Origin: JAABQT01 sp041488375
GTDB taxonomy: Bacteria; Pseudomonadota; Gammaproteobacteria; Burkholderiales; SG8-39
Direction of reading: 5' to 3'
DNA: 7,982 bases
Assembly (NCBI GenBank): GCA_041488375.1
Contig: JBGPPD010000140.1
Coordinates: forward strand, 1 to 7,982
A program made the translations under genes and the position numbers. Shown here piece by piece: positions 1 through 6,229 of the stretch. The notes under the pieces are model-generated. The model searched no databases. It saw only the letters and a list, made by a program, of their open reading frames with translations, and was not told the DNA's origin. How positions within the stretch are numbered: position 1 is the first letter of the stretch; each line of letters opens with the position of its first letter.

Positions 1-1079
1 CCCTGCTCCCGCGCCGCCTGGAGTTTGCGCAGGATGGTCGCGCCGGGCAATCCGGTGCGCGCGGCGTAGAGCTCCGCCGGCACGCCGCCCACCAGCCGCA
101 GCGCGTTCAGCATGAATTCGAATGGCAGTTCCCGCGGTGCGATCGCCTTCTCCTGCAGAGTACCGGCCATCGCCATGTACTCGCGCGGCTGCTTGGCCCG
201 CTCGTGACGCGTCACGCGGTCGGCGAAGCTCAACTTGCCGTGCGCGCCCGCGCCGATGCCCAGGTAGTCCCCGAACTCCCAGTAATTCATGTTGTGCCGG
301 CAGCGCCGCCCGGGCCGCGCGAAAGCAGAAGTCTCGTAGTGCTCGAATCCGGCGGCGGCGGCCAGCTCCTCGACTGCGAGCTGCATGTCGGCGCAGGCAT
401 CGTGCTCCGGCAATCGCGGCGGCTTGCTGTAGAACACGGTGTTCGGCTCGAGCGTCAGCTGGTAGGCAGAAAAATGCGCGGTGCCGAAGTGCAATCCTTC
501 GGCCGCATCCGCGCGCGCTTCGGCGAGCGTCTGCCCCGGCAACCCGTACATCAGGTCGAGATTGACGTTGTCGAAGGTCGCCTGCGCCATTTCGATCGCG
601 CGCCGCGCTTGGTGGGCCGAATGAATCCTTCCCAAGGCCTGCAGCTTCCCGTCATCAAAGCTCTGGATGCCGAGCGAGATCCGGTTCACCCCGGCCGCGC
701 GGTAGCCGCGGAAGCGCCCCGCCTCCGCGGTGCCGGGATTGGCTTCCAGCGTCACCTCGGCATCCGGCTCAAGAGGGAGCCGCGCACGGATCGCGGCGAG
801 CAGCCGGTCGATGGATTCGGGGGCGAACAGGCTCGGCGTGCCCCCGCCGATGAAGATCGAGCGCAGCCGCCGGCCCCACACTGAGGGCAGCAGGCCTTCG
901 AGGTCAGCCACCAGCGCGTCCACATACTCGTGCTCCGGCAGAGCATCCGCTCTTTCATGTGAATTGAAGTCGCAGTACGGGCACTTGCGCACGCACCAGG
1001 GCAGGTGGGCGTAGAGCGCGAGCGGCGGCAGCGCCGCCAGGCGCACGGTACCGGGAAGACTGATCTGAGCCTGCAGCAC
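1..1079 (-). CDS. hemW: HemW, radical SAM haem chaperone (C-terminus cut by window edge)
   Basis: Cytosolic radical SAM protein of the HemN/HemW family. HemW is known as a haem-binding chaperone that delivers haem to respiratory proteins, and is often misannotated as oxygen-independent coproporphyrinogen III oxidase. Numbered from a GTG at 1079, the CX3CX2C cluster motif CVRKCPYC has Cys29, 33 and 36. The SAM-contacting GGGTP follows at 78-82, LEANPGT at 111-117, NRISLGIQSFDD at 132-143, NLDLMYGLPGQT at 173-184, YQLTLEPNT at 206-214, YETSAFA at 248-254 and DYLGIGAGAHGK at 271-282. The three-Cys motif in a short N-terminus fits HemW rather than HemN. About 359 codons are present; family members run about 380-400, so only the last few dozen residues are missing. 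No ATG lies between the in-frame stop at 1085-1083 and the Cys motif, so the start is non-ATG: GTG 1079 or GTG 1046. No good Shine-Dalgarno precedes either. It is transcribed divergently from the hyf-like operon. Confidence 0.95.
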   Translation of the reverse strand, partial: MLQAQISLPGTVRLAALPPLALYAHLPWCVRKCPYCDFNSHERADALPEHEYVDALVADLEGLLPSVWGRRLRSIFIGGGTPSLFAPESIDRLLAAIRARLPLEPDAEVTLEANPGTAEAGRFRGYRAAGVNRISLGIQSFDDGKLQALGRIHSAHQARRAIEMAQATFDNVNLDLMYGLPGQTLAEARADAAEGLHFGTAHFSAYQLTLEPNTVFYSKPPRLPEHDACADMQLAVEELAAAAGFEHYETSAFARPGRRCRHNMNYWEFGDYLGIGAGAHGKLSFADRVTRHERAKQPREYMAMAGTLQEKAIAPRELPFEFMLNALRLVGGVPAELYAARTGLPGATILRKLQAAREQ

Positions 1080-1098
1080 GGACTATTTTACAGTCCGT
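1078..1098. promoter_or_regulatory. Palindromic putative operator between hemW and hyfB
   Basis: A perfect inverted repeat with 7-base arms, ACGGACT and AGTCCGT, separated by the AT-rich spacer ATTTTAC. It covers the proposed -35 box of the hyfB promoter and touches the proposed hemW GTG. A further copy of the half-site GGACTAT (first copy 1080-1086) lies at 1106-1112, 26 bp away on the same strand and overlapping the proposed -10 box. No T-run follows either arm on either strand, so a terminator is unlikely. The regulator is unknown. The GACT...AGTC core loosely recalls Rrf2-family (IscR type 1) sites, but the spacing is 7 rather than 5, so I do not assign it. Confidence 0.5.
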
Positions 1099-1115
1099 CG
1101 ACAATGGACTATGGT
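1087..1115 (+). promoter_or_regulatory. Candidate sigma-70 promoter for the hyf-like operon
   Basis: TTTACA at 1087-1092 matches 5 of 6 bases of the -35 consensus. An exact 17-base spacer follows, then TATGGT at 1110-1115, which matches 4 of 6 bases of the -10 consensus. This would give a transcript starting near 1121-1123 and a leader of about 35 bases before the hyfB ATG at 1157. The palindrome at 1078-1098 overlaps the -35 box and the repeated half-site at 1106-1112 overlaps the -10 box, which would suit repression. It is predicted by eye only. Confidence 0.45.
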
Positions 1116-1156
1116 AGGTAAATTCCCGAGGCTGGCAGCGAGGCGAAGAGCGCAGC

Positions 1157-3169
1157 ATGGCTCTGCAAGCGCTATTGTGGTGCACCGCGGCGCTGCTGGG
1201 TACGAGCGTGGCGGCGGTCGCAGCGGCACGCCACCGCGCGACCAGTGCATCGGTCTATGGCGTTGCGCTCTGTGCAACGGCGATCGCGATGGTCGTTGCT
1301 GCCTGGTTCCTCCTCGCCGACAGGCCGCTCGCCGACGCGCTGCTGCTGCCGGTCGGCTTGCCTTGGCTGGGCGCTCATTTCCGGCTCGACGCGCTGGCGG
1401 CGTTCTTCCTGCTGGTCGTCAATCTTGGCGGCGCGACGGCAAGCCTGTATGGCCTCGGCTACGGCAGGCACGAAGAGGCCCCTGCGCGCGTGTTGCCCTT
1501 CTTCCCCGCGTTCCTGGCGGGAATGAACCTGGTGGTGCTTGCCGACGATGCGTTCACGTTCCTGTTCACCTGGGAATTCATGTCTCTGTCCTCCTGGGCG
1601 CTGGTCATGGCGCACCATCGCCGGCCCGGGAACGCCGCCGCCGGCTACCTCTACCTGCTCATGGCGAGCCTGGGGACGCTGGCTCTGCTGCTCGCTTTCG
1701 GCCTCCTCGCCGGGCCGGCCGGTGGCTATGCGTTTGACGCGATCCGCGAGTCAACGCCATCGGCCCGCGTGTGCGGCACCGTTCTCGCGCTGGCGCTGAT
1801 CGGGGCGGGCTCCAAGGCGGGGCTCGTGCCACTCCACGTCTGGCTGCCGCTCGCCCATCCTGCCGCGCCCAGCCACGTCTCCGCGCTGATGAGCGGCGTC
1901 ATGACCAAGGTGGCGGTGTACGGCTTCGTGCGCATCGTGTTCGATCTCCTCGGACCGCCGGTCTGGTGGTGGGGCGCGCTGGTCCTGCTTCTGGGCGGAG
2001 TGACCGCGGTGATGGGGGTGCTCTACGCGCTCATGGAGCACGATCTGAAGCGCCTGCTCGCGTACCACACGGTGGAAAACATCGGCATCATCTTCATCGG
2101 CCTGGGCCTCGCGCTCGCCTTCCGGTCGAGCGACATGCAGGCTGCGGCCGCGCTGGCGCTGACTGCGGCGCTGTTTCACGTCTTCAATCACTCGGCATTC
2201 AAGAGTCTGCTGTTCTTCGGCGCCGGAGCGGTGCTCACGGCGACGGGGGAGCGCGACATGGAGCACTTGGGCGGGCTGATCCATCGAATGCCGTACACGG
2301 CACTTGCCTTTCTGGTCGGGTCGGCCGCGATCTCCGCACTGCCGCCGTTCAACGGCTTCGTTTCCGAATGGCTCACCTTTCAGGCGATCCTGCTCAGCCC
2401 GGCGCTGCCGCAGTGGTCGCTCAAGTTCCTCGTCCCGGCGGTCGGCGCAATGCTCGCGCTTTCGGCAGCGCTGGCCGCCGCCTGCTTCGTCAAGGCGTTC
2501 GGCGTGACGTTCCTCGGACGACCCCGCACGCAGGCGGCGCGGGATGCCACCGAGGCCGACCCCCGGATGCTGGCGGCGATGTTCGTGTTCGTCGCGTTGT
2601 GCCTGGTGGCAGGAATTCTGCCGGGCTATTTCATCGACGCGCTGTCGCCGGTCACCCAGACGCTGGTCGGTGCGCACGTCCCCCGGCAGGGGGACTTCGA
2701 CTGGCTGATGATCGTCCCCATCGCCGAGAGTCGCAGCTCCTACAACGGCCTGATGTTGTTCGCGTTCATTGGCCTGGCGGCCTGGTCCGCGACCTACGTC
2801 ATTCATCGCTGGGCATCGGCCGCGATGCGCAGATCGCCGCCGTGGGACTGCGGATTTCCCGACCCGAGCCCGATCACACAGTACAGCGCCGGGAGTTTTT
2901 CTCAGCCCATACGAAGAGTCTTCGGCAGCATCGTGTTTCGCGCGCGCGAGGAAGTCCATATTCCGCCTCCCGGAGACTTGCGCGCCGCGCGGCTGCAGGT
3001 GCGGCTGCGCGACGTGCCGTGGGATGTGCTCTACCTCCCTGCCGCGGCGCTGGTGGGATTCGCCGCGGATCATCTCAACAAGGTGCAGTTCCTGACCATC
3101 CGTGCCTACCTGACCCTGGTATTCGGCGCGCTCGTCGTCCTGCTGATGGTGCTCGGGATATGGCAGTAG
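1157..3169 (+). CDS. hyfB: Hydrogenase-4 component B-like proton/ion-translocating membrane subunit
   Basis: A 670-residue polytopic inner-membrane protein of the NuoL/M/N / Mrp antiporter family. It is close in length to E. coli HyfB (about 670) and has the HyfB/HycC-type C-terminal extension. Family ion-channel residues are visible: Glu140 in TWEFMSLSSWAL, Lys220 in GSKAGLVPLHVWLP, Lys251 in SGVMTKVAVYGFVR, the HDLKRLLAYHTVENIGI segment at 295-311, Lys349 in NHSAFKSLLFF, and Lys446 in the late helix CFVKAFGVTF. The C-terminal part carries WDCGF at 563-567 and QYSAGSFSQPIRRVFG at 575-590, typical of this subunit, then a last hydrophobic helix. The ATG at 1157 is the only reasonable start, as an in-frame TAG lies at 1115-1117. 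GAGG at 1140-1143 or AGAG at 1147-1150 may serve as a weak ribosome site. It is the first gene of the operon and overlaps hyfC by 10 bases. Its role as an ion pump is inferred from the family. Confidence 0.93.
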   Translation: MALQALLWCTAALLGTSVAAVAAARHRATSASVYGVALCATAIAMVVAAWFLLADRPLADALLLPVGLPWLGAHFRLDALAAFFLLVVNLGGATASLYGLGYGRHEEAPARVLPFFPAFLAGMNLVVLADDAFTFLFTWEFMSLSSWALVMAHHRRPGNAAAGYLYLLMASLGTLALLLAFGLLAGPAGGYAFDAIRESTPSARVCGTVLALALIGAGSKAGLVPLHVWLPLAHPAAPSHVSALMSGVMTKVAVYGFVRIVFDLLGPPVWWWGALVLLLGGVTAVMGVLYALMEHDLKRLLAYHTVENIGIIFIGLGLALAFRSSDMQAAAALALTAALFHVFNHSAFKSLLFFGAGAVLTATGERDMEHLGGLIHRMPYTALAFLVGSAAISALPPFNGFVSEWLTFQAILLSPALPQWSLKFLVPAVGAMLALSAALAAACFVKAFGVTFLGRPRTQAARDATEADPRMLAAMFVFVALCLVAGILPGYFIDALSPVTQTLVGAHVPRQGDFDWLMIVPIAESRSSYNGLMLFAFIGLAAWSATYVIHRWASAAMRRSPPWDCGFPDPSPITQYSAGSFSQPIRRVFGSIVFRAREEVHIPPPGDLRAARLQVRLRDVPWDVLYLPAAALVGFAADHLNKVQFLTIRAYLTLVFGALVVLLMVLGIWQ

Positions 3170-4116
3170 TCTTCGACGCGCTCGTCCAGCTCGGCCAGAT
3201 GCTGGTCGTGCTGGCGCTTGCGCCGCTGCTCACCGGCTACGTGCGCATGGTCAAAGCGCGCCTCCTGCGCCGGCAGGGACCGCCGGTCGTGCAGCCCTAT
3301 CGCGACCTGCTTCGGCTCCTGCGCAAGGAAGCCGTGCTGGCGCAAAACGCGTCCTGGGTATTCCGCGTCGCGCCGTACCTGGTGTTCGCGACGACCTGGG
3401 TGGCGGCCGCGCTGGTGCCCACTTTTGCTTCGGGCCTGGTGGTCAGCGCTGCGGCGGACATGATCGCCATCGTCGCGCTCCTTGGCAGCGCGCGCTTCAT
3501 GCTCGCGTTGGCCGGGCTCGACGTCGGCACGAGCTTCGGCGGCATCGGCTCGAGCCGCGAGATGATGATCGCGTCGCTCGCCGAACCGGCGATGCTGATG
3601 GTGGTGTTCACTCTGTCTCTCCTGGCCGGCTCCACCCAGCTCTCCTCGATCGCGGCGTTCATGCAAGGCCCGGGCATAGGCCTGCGGGTGTCGCTGGCGC
3701 TCGCGCTGGTCGGGCTCACCATGGTGGCGATCGCGGAAAACGCCCGCATCCCCGTCGACAACCCCGCGACCCATCTCGAGCTGACGATGGTGCACGAAGC
3801 GATGATTCTCGAGTACTCCGGCCGTCACCTGGCGTTGATCGAGGCCGCGTCGTATCTGAAGCTTCTGCTCTACCTGTCGGTCATAGCCTGTGTGTTCGTT
3901 CCGTGGGGCATCGCGGCGGCGGGACAGGGCTTCGCGGCCACTCTCATCGGGCTCACGCTGTATGCGGTCAAGCTTGCGGCCGGCGGTTTCCTGCTGGCGG
4001 TGTTCGAGACCGCGATCGCGAAGATGCGCGTGTTCCGCGTTTCCGATTTCCTGGGAGCGGCCCTGATGCTCGGCTTCCTGGCGACGTTGCTGCTGTTCGT
4101 GTCGCGGGTGGCGTGA
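3160..4116 (+). CDS. hyfC: Hydrogenase-4 component C / formate hydrogenlyase subunit 4-like (NuoH-like)
   Basis: A 318-residue membrane protein of the NuoH/HycD/HyfC family. This is the subunit that anchors the peripheral redox module to the membrane arm and links it to ion translocation. Visible family signatures are RRQGPPVVQPYRDLLRLLRKE at residues 37-57, SSREMMIASLAEPAM at 131-145, and the acidic loop ENARIPVDNPATHLELTMVHE at 193-213 followed by EAM and EYSGRHLALIE. The C-terminal E283-TAIAKMRVFRV segment is also typical. Eight or so hydrophobic segments can be seen. The ATG at 3160 lies inside the end of hyfB (10-base overlap), implying translational coupling. The frame is open far upstream of this ATG, but that part is Arg/Ala-rich out-of-frame translation of hyfB, and family similarity begins at MAVVFDALVQLGQ. 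The gene ends in TGATG, sharing one base with hyfE. Confidence 0.93.
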   Translation: MAVVFDALVQLGQMLVVLALAPLLTGYVRMVKARLLRRQGPPVVQPYRDLLRLLRKEAVLAQNASWVFRVAPYLVFATTWVAAALVPTFASGLVVSAAADMIAIVALLGSARFMLALAGLDVGTSFGGIGSSREMMIASLAEPAMLMVVFTLSLLAGSTQLSSIAAFMQGPGIGLRVSLALALVGLTMVAIAENARIPVDNPATHLELTMVHEAMILEYSGRHLALIEAASYLKLLLYLSVIACVFVPWGIAAAGQGFAATLIGLTLYAVKLAAGGFLLAVFETAIAKMRVFRVSDFLGAALMLGFLATLLLFVSRVA

Positions 4117-4778
4117 TGGACCGGCTCGCCCTCGACGTCGCTCACCTGTTCGCCGGGGGCCTGGTGCTGGTCAGCTTCATGCTGTTGTACCAGGACCGCA
4201 TGACCGGGATCGTCAACATCTTTGCCTTGCATGCGCTGGTGGTTTCGTTCTCGGTGGCGTGGCAGGCGTACATTCAACATGCGCCGCATCTGTACATCAC
4301 CGCCGCGATCGCGCTGGTGGTCAAGGCGGTCGTGATTCCAATCGCGCTGCATCGCATCATCGTGCAACTGGGGATCCATCGCACGATCGAGACCGTGGTC
4401 GGCATCGGCTTGACGATGCTCGGCGGCATCGGACTGGTCGCGCTGTCCATCATGGTCATGCTGCCGATCACGGCCGAGGCGGGAACGCTGGCGCGGGAAG
4501 ACCTGGCATTCGCCCTGTCGGTCGTTCTGCTCGGCCTGCTCATGATGATCTCGCGGCGCAATGCGGTGAGCCAGGTCATCGGCTTCATGTCGATCGAGAA
4601 CGGGTTGATTCTCGCCGCCACCGGCGCCAAGGGGATGCCGCTGGTGGTGGAGATCAGCGTCGCGTTCTCGATCCTGATCGCCCTGATCGTGATCGGCGTC
4701 TTCCTGTTCCGCATCCGCGAGCGCTTCGACACGGTCGACATTCACGCCCTGCACGAGCACCGCGGTGGGCGGCCATGA
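4116..4778 (+). CDS. hyfE: Hydrogenase-4 component E-like membrane subunit (NuoK-related)
   Basis: A 220-residue integral membrane protein matching HyfE in length (E. coli about 216) and style. About six to seven hydrophobic helices are visible. Its C-terminal half carries the NuoK-like signature GFMSIENGLILAA at 156-168, with the membrane Glu161, and a second buried acidic residue, Glu179, in VVEISVAFSILIALIVIGVF. In NuoK the equivalent glutamates are part of the proton path. An N-terminal helix AGGLVLVSFMLL precedes a cytoplasmic QDRMTG turn. The tail is short and charged (RIRERFDTVDIHALHEHRGGRP). The ATG at 4116 shares its A with the hyfC stop, and GGGTGGCG just upstream is a G-rich possible ribosome site. 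The gene overlaps hyfF by four bases. The family is small and fast-evolving, so assignment rests on length, the ENG motif and the neighbours. Confidence 0.9.
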   Translation: MDRLALDVAHLFAGGLVLVSFMLLYQDRMTGIVNIFALHALVVSFSVAWQAYIQHAPHLYITAAIALVVKAVVIPIALHRIIVQLGIHRTIETVVGIGLTMLGGIGLVALSIMVMLPITAEAGTLAREDLAFALSVVLLGLLMMISRRNAVSQVIGFMSIENGLILAATGAKGMPLVVEISVAFSILIALIVIGVFLFRIRERFDTVDIHALHEHRGGRP

Positions 4779-6223
4779 CTGAACCCGGCTCATTCTTGGT
4801 GGGCGCAGTGCTGATCATCCCCGCGGTCAGCGCGGCCTTCCTGGCCCTGTTGCCCGACGACCGAACGGCGGCGCGGCTCAATGCGTTGGCGACGTTCCTG
4901 ACCTTTGTTTCGGCGGCCGTGCTGTTCGTGGAGCGCCCGTCTCCCGGGCGCTACCTCATCGTGGACGACCTGAATGTCGTGTTCATCGTGCTCAGCACGT
5001 TCGTCGGCTTCACCACAAGCGTGTTCAGCGGCAGCTACATCGCGCACGAGCTGGAGACCGGCCGGCTGACCCCGGCCTACCTGCGCTTCTACCACGCGAT
5101 GTACCAGGTGCTGATGTTCGGCATGAACCTGGCGCTGCTGTCCAACAACGTGGGCCTGATGTGGGTCGCGGTCGAGCTGGCCACGCTGACCACGGTGCTG
5201 ATGGTAGGGATCTACCGCACGCCGGCGGCGCTCGAGGCAGCCTGGAAGTACTTCCTCCTGGGCAGCGTCGGCATCGCCCTCGCGCTGTTCGGAACCATTC
5301 TGGTGTATCTCGCGGCGCACTCGGTCGTCGGCGAAGGGCTGGATGCGATGGCCTGGAACGTGCTCGTGGAAAAGGCGCCCGCCTTCGACCCGGCGCTCCT
5401 GAACCTCTCGTTCGTGTTTCTCCTGCTCGGCTACGGAACGAAAGTGGGGCTGGTGCCGCTGCACGCGTGGCTTCCCGATGCGCATGCCGAAGGGCCGACC
5501 CCGATTTCGGCGGTGCTGTCCGGCCTGCTGCTCAACGTGGCGTTGTTCGCGCTGTTGCGCTTCAAAGCCGTCATGTCGGCGAACCCCGCGGCGCTGGCGC
5601 CCGGGCCGCTGATGGTGTCGCTCGGCTTGCTCTCGGTGCTGTTCGCGTCGTTCATGCTGTACCGGCGCCACGACATCAAGCGCATGTTCGCCTATTCGTC
5701 GATCGAGCACATGGGCATCATCACGTTCGCGTTCGGCATGGGCGGCCCGCTCGCGAATTTCGCCGGCTTGCTGCACATGACCCTGCACAGCCTCACCAAG
5801 TCGGCGATCTTCTTTTGCGTGGGCCACATCGCGCAGGTCAAGGGCACGCAGCAGATGTCGCAGATCCGCGGGCTCACCGTGTCCCACCCGGTGCTCGGCT
5901 GGGGGCTCGCGCTCGGGGTCGTCGCCATCGTCGGGCTGCCACCCATGGGAATCTTCATGACCGAGTTCCTGATCGTGACGTCCACGTTCGCACGCGAGCC
6001 GGTGCTCGCGGTCGTGCTCGGCCTGGGCATCCTGCTGGCGCTCGGCGCGCTGCTGCTGCGCTTGAACGGCCTCGCGTTCGGCGAGCCCTACGGCAGCAAC
6101 GAGCCCTCGAAGGCGTCGTTCGCGCCGGTATTCGCCCACCTCTCGCTTGTTTTCGGCGCCGGCATCTGGCTGCCGCCCGCGCTCGTCGCGTGGTTCCAGC
6201 ATGTGGCGACCCTGCTGAACTGA
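4775..6223 (+). CDS. hyfF: Hydrogenase-4 component F-like antiporter-type membrane subunit
   Basis: A 482-residue polytopic protein of the NuoL/M/N family, the second ion-translocating antiporter-like subunit of the operon. Visible markers are Glu134 in WVAVELATLTTVLMV, Lys158 in AAWKYFLLGSVGIALALFG, Lys223 in GYGTKVGLVPLHAWLPDAHAE, PTPISAVLSG at 241-250, HDIKRMFAYSSIEHMGII at 299-316, HSLTKSAIFFCVGH at 338-351 and LPPMGIFMTEF at 388-398. The helix that carries a lysine in HyfB (SGVMTK) reads SGLLLN here, with Asn254 in its place, and the late helix has Arg429 instead of lysine. The protein is shorter than E. coli HyfF (about 526) and lacks a NuoL-type lateral helix. The start ATG at 4775 overlaps the hyfE stop (ATGA), so translation is probably coupled. 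The frame extends further upstream, but that part is out-of-frame hyfE sequence. Confidence 0.93.
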   Translation: MTEPGSFLVGAVLIIPAVSAAFLALLPDDRTAARLNALATFLTFVSAAVLFVERPSPGRYLIVDDLNVVFIVLSTFVGFTTSVFSGSYIAHELETGRLTPAYLRFYHAMYQVLMFGMNLALLSNNVGLMWVAVELATLTTVLMVGIYRTPAALEAAWKYFLLGSVGIALALFGTILVYLAAHSVVGEGLDAMAWNVLVEKAPAFDPALLNLSFVFLLLGYGTKVGLVPLHAWLPDAHAEGPTPISAVLSGLLLNVALFALLRFKAVMSANPAALAPGPLMVSLGLLSVLFASFMLYRRHDIKRMFAYSSIEHMGIITFAFGMGGPLANFAGLLHMTLHSLTKSAIFFCVGHIAQVKGTQQMSQIRGLTVSHPVLGWGLALGVVAIVGLPPMGIFMTEFLIVTSTFAREPVLAVVLGLGILLALGALLLRLNGLAFGEPYGSNEPSKASFAPVFAHLSLVFGAGIWLPPALVAWFQHVATLLN

Positions 6224-6229
6224 TTTGCC

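Noticed and set aside
204..884. 226-codon open frame on the plus strand within hemW
   Set aside because: The minus strand reads continuously as HemW with all radical SAM and C-terminal motifs, so the plus-strand frame is a shadow.
1078..1098. Intrinsic terminator for either flanking gene
   Set aside because: The stem is only 7 bp, no T-run follows on either strand, and it sits at the 5' ends of both divergent genes rather than at a 3' end.
1751..3073. 440-codon open frame on the minus strand opposite hyfB
   Set aside because: It is rich in Arg, His, Gln and Glu with no recognisable domain, which is what the antisense of a GC-rich membrane-protein gene gives. The plus-strand frame has clear family motifs throughout.
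1771..3159. Upstream extension of the hyfC reading frame, which would suggest a 781-residue fusion
   Set aside because: The extension is out-of-frame translation of hyfB with skewed Arg/Ala/Gly composition. Homology to the HyfC family begins at the ATG at 3160.
4790..6202. 470-codon open frame on the minus strand opposite hyfF
   Set aside because: It mirrors hyfF almost exactly and has a low-complexity charged composition with no domain or ribosome site. It arises from codon bias in GC-rich DNA.
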